DNA of 64,000 bases from Marinifilaceae bacterium (GTDB taxonomy: Bacteria; Bacteroidota; Bacteroidia; Bacteroidales; Marinifilaceae), in NCBI GenBank assembly GCA_025210485.1, contig JAOARN010000095.1:55335-119334 (forward strand), given 5' to 3'. The translations under genes were made by a program, and so were the position numbers. How positions within the stretch are numbered: position 1 is the first letter of the stretch; every line of letters starts with the position of its first letter. The notes under the pieces are model-generated. The model did not search any database and was not told the DNA's origin. It saw nothing but the letters and a program-made list of their open reading frames with translations. Shown here one piece after another: positions 37,072 to 47,044 of the stretch.

Positions 37072-38757
37072 TTATTTAGAAAATTTAGATTTTCTTATAA
37101 TAAAAACTACAATTCCAAAAATAGCAAGTAATAGAATTGGCAATATCAAATTAATAAGCTGAATGAATAATGAGTTTTTTTGAATTTGTTTTTTATCAAG
37201 AAGTCTAAGTTTGAAACGCTTAGAACGAAGTTGAATCATTTCTTCATTCGCCAACATAAAGTCTAGTGCATTTATAAGAAATTCCTTATTCCCATAGGTT
37301 TGTTTCGAATACCGATCATATCCAAGAGGTAATATTTTGGCAGATTGACCTACACCATATGATTTATTTTTTGCAATATCACCATCAGAAATCACTAATA
37401 ATTTTGAATATTTACTAGTTTTTAAAAACTTGTTAGGATCAATAAATTTGGAAAAACTATTTCGGTATGCCGAATTAAATTTTCCCTCCAACAAAACAGC
37501 TATATCTCTTCTTCCAGCATTAAAAAAACTAATAGGTAATTTCTTATTAACCATACTTAAGTCAATAGCAACAGGAACATCGACTAAGCTAGTGTAAGCA
37601 GAAGTTTGAAGAAGCACCGTTCTATTAATTTCTTTATTTTCAAGGTTGGTTAAGTCTATTGAATTTGCAAACTCAATTTTCACAGGATTGATATTACGAG
37701 TAATGATATGATCAGAACCTGGACTAAGAAGAGGGTTATATAGCCATGATGCAGGAGTATACATTGGTCGATTATTACTCATCCCAGTTTGGACAGGTAT
37801 TAACTGACATTGCTTATCTAGAACAAGATTAGGATTTACACGAACTCCATAATTAAAGAGCAAATCCTCTATATTCAAAGGATTATATATTGCATAAGTC
37901 TTCTGATTATGTTGAAGACTATCAATATTAGCGAACACTTCATCCATCATCCATAAGACTGACTTATCCTTCATTAGAAACTGATCAAAATAATATTTAT
38001 CTTCTTCCTGAAACTTAATTCTTGGCTTGGCGATAATAATAGCATCTGGATTATATTCAGTCAATTGACTCAAATTCATTCTCATCACATCATATTTCTG
38101 AGATAATGATTTAACAAAATCAGCAATTTCATAATCATTCAATTCATCATGTCCCGTAATAACACCTATTTTCTTCCTATCCTTTGTGATTATGTTTTTT
38201 ATAGAAGCTAAAATATTATATTCTAAATTTGCAATAGCATCATTTATACTCTTTTCAGGATTAGCGGATGAATTATTTTTTACAAGATTTACACTCGTCT
38301 CTATTTTCATATTATGAACAATAAGCCCTGGAATTAAAAGCAATTGCTCTAGACTACCATCCTTTCTCCTATCTTGTAAATTTAGAGGCGTAAGTCCCCT
38401 TTTTACTATTTTTTTAAGTTCTTTATTTCTTTTCTCAGGATTAGAAATTTGACTAATATCGACTATTGAATACTCTATATTTCGTTGCGATATTTCACTA
38501 AATTCATCTAACATTTCTATGCATGCATTCTGTAGTTTTTTGAAGGCCACAGGCATATTACCAGATAAATATAATTCAACATATATCTTTTCATCCAAGT
38601 TATGCAGCAAATTTTTACTAGTTTCTGTAAGGCTATATCTTCCATCCTCTGTTAAATCAATCCTAAAAAAAAGAATTGAGCCCAATAAATTTGCAGTTAT
38701 AATAATTATTAAAACTAGGAATAAGCTGTTTTTTTTATTTTTTATTTTAATCTTCAT
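37072..38757 (-). CDS. gldG: Gliding-motility ABC transporter substrate-binding-like protein GldG
   Basis: A 561-residue membrane-anchored protein of the gliding ABC system (GldA-GldF-GldG). One N-terminal segment (about 12-32) follows a Lys-rich start, and one C-terminal segment (about 535-555) precedes a short tail; between them is a large periplasmic part with the typical opening FFRIDLTEDGRYSLTE and an IGVITGHDELNDYEIADFV motif of the DUF4350/GldG fold. In gliding Bacteroidota the system supports motility, though the transported substrate is not known. It follows gldF with a 212-base gap. Length is normal. Confidence 0.93.
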   Translation of the reverse strand: MKIKIKNKKNSLFLVLIIIITANLLGSILFFRIDLTEDGRYSLTETSKNLLHNLDEKIYVELYLSGNMPVAFKKLQNACIEMLDEFSEISQRNIEYSIVDISQISNPEKRNKELKKIVKRGLTPLNLQDRRKDGSLEQLLLIPGLIVHNMKIETSVNLVKNNSSANPEKSINDAIANLEYNILASIKNIITKDRKKIGVITGHDELNDYEIADFVKSLSQKYDVMRMNLSQLTEYNPDAIIIAKPRIKFQEEDKYYFDQFLMKDKSVLWMMDEVFANIDSLQHNQKTYAIYNPLNIEDLLFNYGVRVNPNLVLDKQCQLIPVQTGMSNNRPMYTPASWLYNPLLSPGSDHIITRNINPVKIEFANSIDLTNLENKEINRTVLLQTSAYTSLVDVPVAIDLSMVNKKLPISFFNAGRRDIAVLLEGKFNSAYRNSFSKFIDPNKFLKTSKYSKLLVISDGDIAKNKSYGVGQSAKILPLGYDRYSKQTYGNKEFLINALDFMLANEEMIQLRSKRFKLRLLDKKQIQKNSLFIQLINLILPILLLAIFGIVVFIIRKSKFSK

Positions 38758-38969
38758 TATTTTAAATATTTATCTCAGAGGAGAGAAATTAGGTTTCCGA
38801 GCATATTCTAGCTTAGTTTTGGATTTATTCTAAAATTGGTAATAAAATTCCAAAAATAATAAAATGGTAAATCTTAACAAAAACATGCCTACTAAAGAAA
38901 ATGCGATGAACAATATATTACTTCTTTACACAATAAGATATTGTTTATTATAAATATGTAAAAGAAATT

Positions 38970-39695
38970 CTATTTTAGCTTTAAATTATATATAGAGCAA
39001 TATAAAAACAAAACAATTACAGAAAGGAAATACAGAATATCTCTACTATCGACAAGTCCACGAGATATATTATTATAATGCAAATCAATACCCATATTAG
39101 AAATAAATAATTGCATAGGACCATATGAAAACAAGCTACTAATGTATGCAAATCCAACATAAAATAGAAAACATGCAAATGCCGACAATATAAATGCCAC
39201 TAATTGATTGGAAGAAATTGTACTAAAAAACAGACTAATGGCAGTATATTGCGCCGCCAAAAAAATCAAACCTATATATGAACCCCAAAAAGAAGCGGAA
39301 TCAATATTACCAATTTCGGCACCTATGTAATAAACAGATATATAACTAACAAGACATAAAAAAATTGCGATAATTGAGACTAATAGAATTGCTAGATACT
39401 TAGAAAAAACTAGTTCTGTAATATTTATAGGGCGAGAAAATAATAAATCGATTGTCTCTTGTTTTTTTTCCTCAGATATACTTCTCATACTTAAACCTGG
39501 AATTAGAAATAGAAACAACCAAGGAGCAAACTGAAAAAGACCTGATAAATCAGCATATGCTGAATCCAATACATTAAATTGATTTGGAAATATCCAAAGC
39601 AGAAAATTTATACAAACCAAAAATACAACAAGGCTAATATAGGCAGATGCCGAATAAAAGAATGAAAAAAATTCTTTTTTAAAAACTGCAAACAT
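38970..39695 (-). CDS. gldF: Gliding-motility ABC transporter permease GldF
   Basis: A 241-residue ABC-2 type inner-membrane permease with six predicted membrane segments. The start MFAVFKKEFFSFFYS and the loop SMRSISEEKKQETIDLLFSRP are typical of GldF. It acts with GldA ATPase (not in this window) and GldG. It lies 39 bases after lpxB in the same direction, so it is probably part of the ftsK-surE-lpxB run. The 212-base gap to gldG holds no clear gene and no strong terminator. Confidence 0.93.
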   Translation of the reverse strand: MFAVFKKEFFSFFYSASAYISLVVFLVCINFLLWIFPNQFNVLDSAYADLSGLFQFAPWLFLFLIPGLSMRSISEEKKQETIDLLFSRPINITELVFSKYLAILLVSIIAIFLCLVSYISVYYIGAEIGNIDSASFWGSYIGLIFLAAQYTAISLFFSTISSNQLVAFILSAFACFLFYVGFAYISSLFSYGPMQLFISNMGIDLHYNNISRGLVDSRDILYFLSVIVLFLYCSIYNLKLK

Positions 39696-39734
39696 ATTTT
39701 GAAATGAAATTAATTTATTAAAATTAATATTGAA

Positions 39735-40865
39735 TTATTTATCTTTGAGATCTTTGTAAATCATCTTTGCAAAACGATCTGAAGCACCAGGACCACCAAG
39801 TATTCCTCTCAATTTTTTATAATCTTCGAGTATTTCGGAACGCTTCGAGCCACTTCCGATTATCTTATTAAGCTCAATTTTAATATTTTCGACAGTACAG
39901 AAATGTTGCAGCAACTCAAAGACAGCCATTTTATCAAGTATTAGATTCACTAAAGACACATACTTTATATTTAGTAAAAATTTACCTAAAGTGAATAAGA
40001 ATTTACCGCCATTAGTTTTATAACAGATAATCTGTGGTGTATTCAGCAGGGCTGTTTCCAATGTTGCAGTACCAGAAGTAACTATAGCTGCATGAGAATT
40101 TTGAACGATACTGTAGGTATCATTATATATTATTTTAATATCATAAGAATTACAAATGCTATTATACAAGTCGGGCTCAATAGATGGTGCAGCTGCCAGA
40201 ACGAACTGATAATCTGGAAAAGAAGTAATAACCTGAACCATTAAAGGTAAAATTTTATCAATCTCTTGTTTTCGACTACCCGCCAATAATGATATAATTG
40301 GTTTATTAGGCAATTGATATTTCTGCAAGAATTCATCTCTTGTTTGGTTTTTACATTTTCTATTTTCTATAGCATCAAGTAAAGGATTACCGCCAAAATC
40401 AACCTTATAATTATGTTTATTATAGAACTCCGTTTCAAAAGGAAAAATTGTAAACATTCGATCTACATATTTTTTTATTTTTTTGATACGAGATTCTTTC
40501 CATGCCCATATTTTGGGAGATATGTAATAATGAACTCTAAAATTATTTAGTTTCGCAAATTCGGCAATTCTTAAATTAAAACCAGGATAATCAACAAGGA
40601 TGACAACATCTGGATTAAAGGATAATATATCTGATTTACATAATTTTAAATTATCTTTTATTTTCCCTAAGTTTTTCAAGACAGTCAGAAAACCCATAAA
40701 AGCAGTTTCTCTATAATGCTTAACCATACTACCACCTACAGCTTGCATTAAATCTCCTCCCCAGAAACGGAATTCGGCATTTTCATCTTCCTTTGATAAA
40801 GATTTCATTAAATTGGATGCATGCAAATCACCTGACGCCTCGCCTGCTATTATATAATATTTCAT
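39735..40865 (-). CDS. lpxB: Lipid-A-disaccharide synthase
   Basis: A 376-residue GT19 glycosyltransferase of the inner face of the inner membrane, joining UDP-2,3-diacylglucosamine to lipid X in lipid A synthesis. The N-terminal IIAGEASGDLHA, the DYPGFNLRIAEFAK strand and the C-terminal sugar-nucleotide site with ASGTATLE-type motif (here VTSGTATLETALLNTPQI) are all intact. Length is normal. The start is 19 bases after the small membrane gene, and the order surE, small gene, lpxB is common in Bacteroidota, so these three are almost surely one transcript. Confidence 0.97.
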   Translation of the reverse strand: MKYYIIAGEASGDLHASNLMKSLSKEDENAEFRFWGGDLMQAVGGSMVKHYRETAFMGFLTVLKNLGKIKDNLKLCKSDILSFNPDVVILVDYPGFNLRIAEFAKLNNFRVHYYISPKIWAWKESRIKKIKKYVDRMFTIFPFETEFYNKHNYKVDFGGNPLLDAIENRKCKNQTRDEFLQKYQLPNKPIISLLAGSRKQEIDKILPLMVQVITSFPDYQFVLAAAPSIEPDLYNSICNSYDIKIIYNDTYSIVQNSHAAIVTSGTATLETALLNTPQIICYKTNGGKFLFTLGKFLLNIKYVSLVNLILDKMAVFELLQHFCTVENIKIELNKIIGSGSKRSEILEDYKKLRGILGGPGASDRFAKMIYKDLKDK

Positions 40866-40884
40866 CTTATTGATTCATTATGTT

Positions 40885-41187
40885 TTACAAGAACTTTACT
40901 ATTACAATAAAGAAAGTATAGAGAATGGTAGCACCTAACATACCTCTGGTAAATCTCAAATAATTTAATTTAGCAAATAACATAAAAACGGCAATATTAC
41001 CAAAATATACAGCCAGAGCCATAACTTTTGAGTATAATCCAGCGCTAAGCATTGCTTTAATGAAAGCAATAAAATCCATGTATATTGCGAATTTGATTTT
41101 ATATATTGTAAACAAGGACAATATGGGTAAGAGAATCCCCAATACAAAACCAAAATACTGTTTATCTATTTTTTTATTAACTTTCAT
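40885..41187 (-). CDS. Small membrane protein between surE and lpxB
   Basis: A 100-residue protein with three predicted membrane segments (about 11-32, 45-68, 80-99) and a Lys-rich start. It fits tightly between surE (50 bases) and lpxB (19 bases), so it is probably a real gene in the operon. I do not recognise a family; its place next to lpxB hints at an envelope role, but that rests only on context. Confidence 0.7.
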   Translation of the reverse strand: MKVNKKIDKQYFGFVLGILLPILSLFTIYKIKFAIYMDFIAFIKAMLSAGLYSKVMALAVYFGNIAVFMLFAKLNYLRFTRGMLGATILYTFFIVIVKFL

Positions 41188-41237
41188 TTTACAAGGTATA
41201 TATTATTAAAAAAGATGGTTTGAGAAAAAACCTACTA

Positions 41238-42005
41238 TTAATCTAAATCCCAACAATTTAACTTTTCCATAAAATCATATGCTGTTAAGTCTATCTGAGT
41301 TGGTACAATAGAAATATATGATTGGTTTAAAGCAAATTCGTCGGTATCATTAGGCTCAGTTTGTTCTTTGTTTTGATAATATCCAGTCAACCAATAGTAT
41401 TCACCTCCATAGGGGTCAGTTCTTTTATCGAATTCCTCTTGCCATTTACCTTTAGCTTGTCGACAGATTTTTATACCTTTGATTTCAGTTTCTGGGATAT
41501 TCACATTCAGACAAACGCCTTCATCCATCTTATTATTAAGAGATTGAACAATAATTTTTCTAAGATATGTTTTTAAATAATCTAATTTCAATTTGCGGCT
41601 AAAACTGTTTATTGAAAATCCAATTGCAGGAATAGAATTAACACAAGCTTCGATTACAGCTCCCATAGTACCTGAATAATGAACACTAACAGAACTATTT
41701 GACCCATGATTTATACCAGAAAGCAATAAATCAGGACGTTCAGGAAGAATTTGATTTAATGCTATCTTAACACAGTCAACAGGAGTACCATTACAACTAT
41801 ATTCAATAAGAGACTCGGACTCGTATAGTTTTTTTATTCTAATAGGAACCTCAACTGTAATAGAACTAGACTTTCCAGAGTTTGCCTTATCAGGTGCTAC
41901 AACATAAACTTTAGCTAAATCCTTAACAATATCAATCAAGCATCTAATTCCAGGAGCACTAATACCATCATCGTTAGTTATAAGTATAACAGGTTTATTA
42001 TTCAT
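41238..42005 (-). CDS. surE: 5'/3'-nucleotidase SurE
   Basis: A 255-residue metal-dependent phosphatase that hydrolyses nucleoside monophosphates and short polyphosphates. The metal site LITNDDGISAPG supplies the two Asp; the conserved NSGKSSS and GTPVDCVKIAL and LLLSGINHGSN motifs follow. Length is normal. It begins 35 bases after the ftsK stop and heads the surE-small gene-lpxB block. Confidence 0.96.
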   Translation of the reverse strand: MNNKPVILITNDDGISAPGIRCLIDIVKDLAKVYVVAPDKANSGKSSSITVEVPIRIKKLYESESLIEYSCNGTPVDCVKIALNQILPERPDLLLSGINHGSNSSVSVHYSGTMGAVIEACVNSIPAIGFSINSFSRKLKLDYLKTYLRKIIVQSLNNKMDEGVCLNVNIPETEIKGIKICRQAKGKWQEEFDKRTDPYGGEYYWLTGYYQNKEQTEPNDTDEFALNQSYISIVPTQIDLTAYDFMEKLNCWDLD

Positions 42006-42040
42006 TGTATTAAATCTATTTTGAATTGTTAAAAACTTAA

Positions 42041-44857
42041 TTATAAATTTTCAAGAATTTGGTTCAAACTATATTCATCATGTACCAAAACTTGTCTTGC
42101 CTTACTTCCTTCGAAAGGTCCTACAATTCCAGCAGCCTCTAGCTGATCAATAATACGACCCGCCCTATTATATCCTATAGAAAATCGCCTTTGGATAGCA
42201 GAAGTTGATCCTTGCTGACTATTAACAATAAGTTTAGCAGCCTCTTCAAACAGAGAGTCTTTTTTCTGCTCTGTTATATCAGCAGAACCTTCGCTCGATT
42301 CACTCACATAATCAGGCAATAACAAGGCAGAAGGATAGGATTGCTGACCTTTAATATATTCAGTAATATCTTCGATTTCAGGAGTATCTACAAAAGCACA
42401 TTGTACACGAACCAAATCACTATTATTTGATATTAACATATCACCACGTCCAATAAGCTGATTAGCACCAGGGCTATCCAAAATGGTTCGAGAGTCGATC
42501 ATTGAAGCAACTTTAAACGCAATACGAGCTGGGAAATTAGCTTTAATGACACCTGTAATAATATTAGTCGATGGTCTTTGAGTAGCAATAATCATATGTA
42601 TACCAATAGCACGAGCTAACTGAGCTATACGGGCAATAGGCTGCTCGACTTCCTTACCTGCCGTCATAATCAGATCGGCAAATTCATCTATTACAACAAC
42701 TATATACGGAAGATATCGATGTCCTTCTTGTGGATTTAGTCTTCGTTTTACAAACTTCGTATTATATTCTTTAATATTACGAGCATTAGCCTTCTTCAAT
42801 AAATCATATCTTGAATCCATTTCAACACAAAGAGAATTTAAAGTAGAAATCACTTTATGTATATCGGTAATAATAGGTTCTTCAGCAGTTGGCAATTTTG
42901 CCAAATAATGCTTCTCGATAGAAGAATAGATGCTTAATTCAACTTTTTTAGGGTCAATCAATACAAACTTTAACTGAGAAGGGTGTTTTTTATATAATAG
43001 AGAAGTAATAATCGCATTTAATCCAACAGACTTACCTTGTCCTGTTGCACCTGCAACTAGCAAGTGAGGCATCTTGGTTAAATCAAAAGTATATGTTTCA
43101 TTCGAAATTGTTTTACCTAGAGCTACAGGCAAAGCATCATTACTTTCCTGAAAACGACGTGAAGATATAATATTACGCATCGAAACGACTTCAGATGTCT
43201 GATTTGGCACTTCAATACCAATAGTACCTTTACCAGGAATAGGAGCAATAATACGTATCCCTAATGCTGCAAGAGAAAGAGCAATATCATCTTCTAAATT
43301 TTTAATTTTTGAAATACGAACTCCAGGAGCAGGTACAATTTCATATAATGTAACTGTAGGTCCAATAGTTGCTTTAATCTGCGTGATTTCAATTTTATAG
43401 TTACGTAAAGTCTCTACAATATTGTTTTTATTAGTTTCCAGCTCCTCTTTGCTCACTACACTGCCACCTGATTGATGTTCTTCGAGCAAATCAATAGTTG
43501 GAAACTGATACTTCGATAAATCTAGCGTTGGATCAAAATCCTCTTGAGGGAATCGGTTATATGCACTTACAGTTTCTTCATCGACCCTATATGTTTCAAG
43601 TTCCAATTCTGTATTTTTATTACTATTCTGATTTTCTGGCGATTCATCAGGATGTTTATGTATTAACTCATGAGTTTGCCCTGCTTGAGGCATTAAGTCA
43701 GCTTCTTGCTCAACTGTTTCATCTTTGTAAGTTGCATGAGGTTTTGGCTTATTTGTAAAATCAATAAACGATTTTAAATCATCCTGAATAGAGACTTCTT
43801 CAGTTTCATTTTCGATTTTTGTTTCAATATTAATCTCAGACTTAGGCTCTATTGGGTCGATATTTTCGGGAGCCTTCATTTCTTTCGTGATATTCATATC
43901 GTCAACAATATCCTCTTCAATATCGTCATTGAATTTTTCTTTAGGAATTTCTCTATTCGATTCCCTTTGAATACTAACTGGTCTTTGAATAGGTTTTGAC
44001 TCCTCTTCAATTTCAGAATCTGTTTCTGTTACAGTTTCCTGTGCAGGCTCAGATGGGACATGTTTTGTAACGTATATTTTTTGTTCTTCTACAGCTTCTT
44101 CCTCGTCTTCGTCAAGTTCAAATTCAGTAGTACTATTATCTTTAGTACTAAATTTAAAATCAAACATATTAGTGAATTTTTTCTTCACTTTTCCTATAGT
44201 TTTAGATTCCAATTTAAGCGAAGAAAAAACATGAACTTTATTAACTTTAAATTCTAAAATCCGATTAAATATATTTGGAAGAAAATAAGCTACCAAACCT
44301 AGCAGACCAATAAAATAAATAAATACTGCACCAATATTTCCAATAAATGATGTTATCCACTTGTTGATATAAAATCCATGAAGTCCTCCAAAATAAAGGA
44401 AATCGTTTTCATTTTCACTGACAAAAAAGAAACTAATTGTAGATGAGAACCACAAACAAACAATAAATATTTTGATAAATGATTTTGTAATTGAATCTAA
44501 TTTATAACCTAATAATCTAAATGACATTAAGAACAAAAGATAATTAAACAAAAATGCAGAGACACCAAAAGCCTTATTAATAAGTAAATTAGACAAAAAA
44601 GCACCTAGCTTACCTGTCCAGTTCTCGGAGATCAAATCTGAATTCCCTATATATTCAACAAATCCAACTTTCAACATACTTTGATCATTGGCACCTGTAA
44701 AGAAAAAAGATATCATCGCAGTGATCATATATATGGTAAAAAGTAAGAAACAAATACCTAATATAAAACGGACACTCTCATCTTGTAAATATTCAATTAT
44801 CTGTATTAGTTTAGCTTGAGGGTTTTTGGATTTAGAGTTTGCTCTTTGTTTATTCAT
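42041..44857 (-). CDS. ftsK: DNA translocase FtsK
   Basis: A 938-residue septal DNA pump that moves and resolves chromosomes at division. The first about 200 residues hold four membrane segments; residues about 230-440 are a Glu/Asp/Ser/Thr-rich linker; the motor follows with Walker A GATGQGKSVG (Lys near 608) and Walker B VVIDEFADL. The last about 65 residues are the winged-helix gamma domain (QRRFSIGYNRAGRIIDQLEAAGI) that reads orienting DNA sites. The size is moderate for FtsK/SpoIIIE of this phylum. It heads the long minus-strand run; its own promoter should lie in 44858-45000. Confidence 0.96.
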   Translation of the reverse strand: MNKQRANSKSKNPQAKLIQIIEYLQDESVRFILGICFLLFTIYMITAMISFFFTGANDQSMLKVGFVEYIGNSDLISENWTGKLGAFLSNLLINKAFGVSAFLFNYLLFLMSFRLLGYKLDSITKSFIKIFIVCLWFSSTISFFFVSENENDFLYFGGLHGFYINKWITSFIGNIGAVFIYFIGLLGLVAYFLPNIFNRILEFKVNKVHVFSSLKLESKTIGKVKKKFTNMFDFKFSTKDNSTTEFELDEDEEEAVEEQKIYVTKHVPSEPAQETVTETDSEIEEESKPIQRPVSIQRESNREIPKEKFNDDIEEDIVDDMNITKEMKAPENIDPIEPKSEINIETKIENETEEVSIQDDLKSFIDFTNKPKPHATYKDETVEQEADLMPQAGQTHELIHKHPDESPENQNSNKNTELELETYRVDEETVSAYNRFPQEDFDPTLDLSKYQFPTIDLLEEHQSGGSVVSKEELETNKNNIVETLRNYKIEITQIKATIGPTVTLYEIVPAPGVRISKIKNLEDDIALSLAALGIRIIAPIPGKGTIGIEVPNQTSEVVSMRNIISSRRFQESNDALPVALGKTISNETYTFDLTKMPHLLVAGATGQGKSVGLNAIITSLLYKKHPSQLKFVLIDPKKVELSIYSSIEKHYLAKLPTAEEPIITDIHKVISTLNSLCVEMDSRYDLLKKANARNIKEYNTKFVKRRLNPQEGHRYLPYIVVVIDEFADLIMTAGKEVEQPIARIAQLARAIGIHMIIATQRPSTNIITGVIKANFPARIAFKVASMIDSRTILDSPGANQLIGRGDMLISNNSDLVRVQCAFVDTPEIEDITEYIKGQQSYPSALLLPDYVSESSEGSADITEQKKDSLFEEAAKLIVNSQQGSTSAIQRRFSIGYNRAGRIIDQLEAAGIVGPFEGSKARQVLVHDEYSLNQILENL

Positions 44858-45555
44858 TTATATCTAGTGTTTTTTATTTGGCATAAAATTATAAAAAAAT
44901 AAATAAGTAATAAACTAAAAATAATCAAAACTAGCCTAAATGCAAAGGATTGCCCGTAATTTAACTGATTACCAAACATTAAGATTATGTAAAAAAAAGA
45001 AAATATTACATCTATACAAGCCCTTATCTAGATGAATAGTTTAAATAAACAAAGCTTAGTATCTTTTTTAAATTAAGTCATGACAACAATTCATTTCTTT
45101 TTATAAAATACATCTAATCGGAATTTTTATTTTATGATTTCACCCAAGTATAATTAAAAACAGACTTCATAACAAATATACTTACTAACAGAATCCTCTT
45201 CAATCACCAAATATAAAAGATAGTTACAATTACACAAATTACGACTTAAATTAGATGCAAATCAAACTAATAAATCTAGAATTCCTGAAATTCAGAGATA
45301 AAAAATAAGTTATATATCAATATCAAATCTATGTCATCATCGTAAGGCGATTTCTTCAAGGATAAAGCATACGATTTTTAATCTAAAATTCAAAATACTG
45401 TTAATTTAAAGCATTTGCTTTCCTATATTAAAAAATCTAATAATATAATTAAAAACACTTCATTATAAAACCAAAGTGTGCATCTCTCGAAATTTTTCTT
45501 CGAACATAAAAAAAATTGGAACAGATTTTAAATCAAGGACTGTATATTTTCAAGA
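44858..45555. other. Intergenic, no gene seen
   Basis: About 700 bases of AT-rich DNA between ftsK and the beta-barrel gene. All frames are broken; I see no RNA gene, no strong hairpin and no repeat. The ftsK promoter should lie at its left end. Confidence 0.5.
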
Positions 45556-46122
45556 TCAAAACAGATAGCCAATTGCCAAACGAATATTAGTTACAGGACC
45601 TGACTTAGTATCACTATACTTAGTACCGTTGGAGGTGTAATTTTTAAACTCCCATCCATAACCCACACCAAAAGCCGCCTCAAAGTTAAGGCGCTTACTA
45701 ATATTACGTTTTAAACCATAGTTAGGCACAAAATAGATTATAGGAAAGACTTCTGATTCATTTGATTTTATTCCAAAACCAGGCTGAAACCCAATTAATA
45801 TGGACAGATAATTACAACTATTATTATTTATTTGTTTTTTCTTAGTTGCCCGCCTTTTTATATTGTAATACCAAAGTGGTTCTGCGCCTAGGTGAGGTAA
45901 TATTTCCCAATAAGAATTATCGGAATACCCAGACCATCCAAATCCTAAAAATATTTCGCTGCGCAAGAAAATATTATTTATAAGTCTTGTCTCATTATAA
46001 ACTGACAAGGGATAAATACCAGACTGAATGCCCCAAACACTTTTTTCTACACTGGCTTCTTGTGCCTTACTGTTTGTAGTGAAAATAAAAAAACACAATA
46101 GTGTTAATAATACATATTTCAT
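45556..46122 (-). CDS. Outer-membrane beta-barrel-like protein, unknown function
   Basis: A 188-residue secreted protein, starting at the ATG at 46122 (MKYVLLTLLCFFIFTTNSKAQ, a clean signal peptide); the 22 extra residues of the longer frame look unlike a gene start. The mature part alternates aromatic and small residues in short strands separated by charged turns and ends in LAIGYLF, a terminal Phe as in outer-membrane barrels. About eight strands fit. No family name. It stands alone between long intergenic regions. Probable outer-membrane location is inferred from the ending. Confidence 0.6.
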   Translation of the reverse strand: MKYVLLTLLCFFIFTTNSKAQEASVEKSVWGIQSGIYPLSVYNETRLINNIFLRSEIFLGFGWSGYSDNSYWEILPHLGAEPLWYYNIKRRATKKKQINNNSCNYLSILIGFQPGFGIKSNESEVFPIIYFVPNYGLKRNISKRLNFEAAFGVGYGWEFKNYTSNGTKYSDTKSGPVTNIRLAIGYLF

Positions 46123-47044
46123 TCTGCTATATTTTTTTGAACTTATAATATAAGTTAACGAAGTATAAAAAGAAGATATCATGTGCATGTATTTTGAATC
46201 TTTACTAATATATTCAGTAATTTAGAGAGCTCATGCCTGCAATATAGACTTTTACCAAACCCTATTCCTCATCTATATGTTATTTGTGCGAAGCACTAAT
46301 TTACGATAAAAAAAAATAATAATATTGCGAAGCCAATAGGCTGCTTTTTCATTATTAGTCAAACCATTAAAACAGCACCTAACTGATCATTAATCAGAGT
46401 CCGACTTTATTTTAAAAACTAGCTTTGTGAGTTTGTGTTATCCAATTTAGTCAGATTCTATATTTTAATAATTTCTTCTTTGGATTTTATTGACTGTTAA
46501 TCTTGTTTTATTTTCCCCTTAAGTAAATACATCTTATCATTACATACCAAACTGATAATTAGGCGCATTCTACATAATAAATATAAACAATAATTATTTT
46601 TCAATTCACAGATGTGTGATATGTAATTACCCCACTAATAAATCTCCTAGTCGACTAGGCAGAATCATTTATTGGTAACTAAAATAAGTTTCGCAACACT
46701 TTGGTAAAAATTATTTTCACCTATCAACTTCTTTTCATTATTTTTTTTACTATGATAAGTTTCATGCTTACTAACTGTACTAAAGCAACACTAAAAAACA
46801 TTGAAAAATATAAAACTAAACTTTTCATGCACAGTTTATGATTTATATTTTAAAACAATTCTTGAGATTTTTGCAAAGCAAATTCTGTTCTTTCAAGTTG
46901 TAGAGAATAGAAAAAACAGCTAAAATATCTATCAAAAAAAATGAAATCTTAATCATAACAGAAAATAAAACAAGATGTTTGAATATTACCAAATAAATAA
47001 TAATTTCGTTCTTACAATACAAAAACCACAATTCAACTAAGCAG
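46123..47044. other. Long intergenic region
   Basis: About 920 bases with no convincing gene. A 14-bp palindrome lies at 46646-46659. On the minus strand near 46310-46400 one frame reads NGLTNNEKAAYWLRNI without start or length, possibly a gene remnant. A 62-codon ORF at 46843-47031 is low-complexity and rejected. Confidence 0.4.
46646..46659. repeat. Perfect 14-bp palindrome
   Basis: CCTAGTCGACTAGG, centred on TCGA, a GC-richer island in AT-rich DNA about 390 bases upstream of the next gene. It may be an operator or a chance site. Confidence 0.4.

Noticed and set aside
38758..38969. Extra gene or frameshifted piece between gldF and gldG
   Set aside because: Both flanking proteins have normal lengths and ends; the plus-strand ORF here is antisense to gldG and low-complexity.
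45556..46188. Longer 210-residue start of the beta-barrel gene
   Set aside because: The inner ATG at 46122 gives a clean signal peptide; the extra residues do not.
46843..47031. 62-codon minus-strand ORF
   Set aside because: Low-complexity hydrophobic, no start context or neighbour; likely chance in AT-rich DNA.
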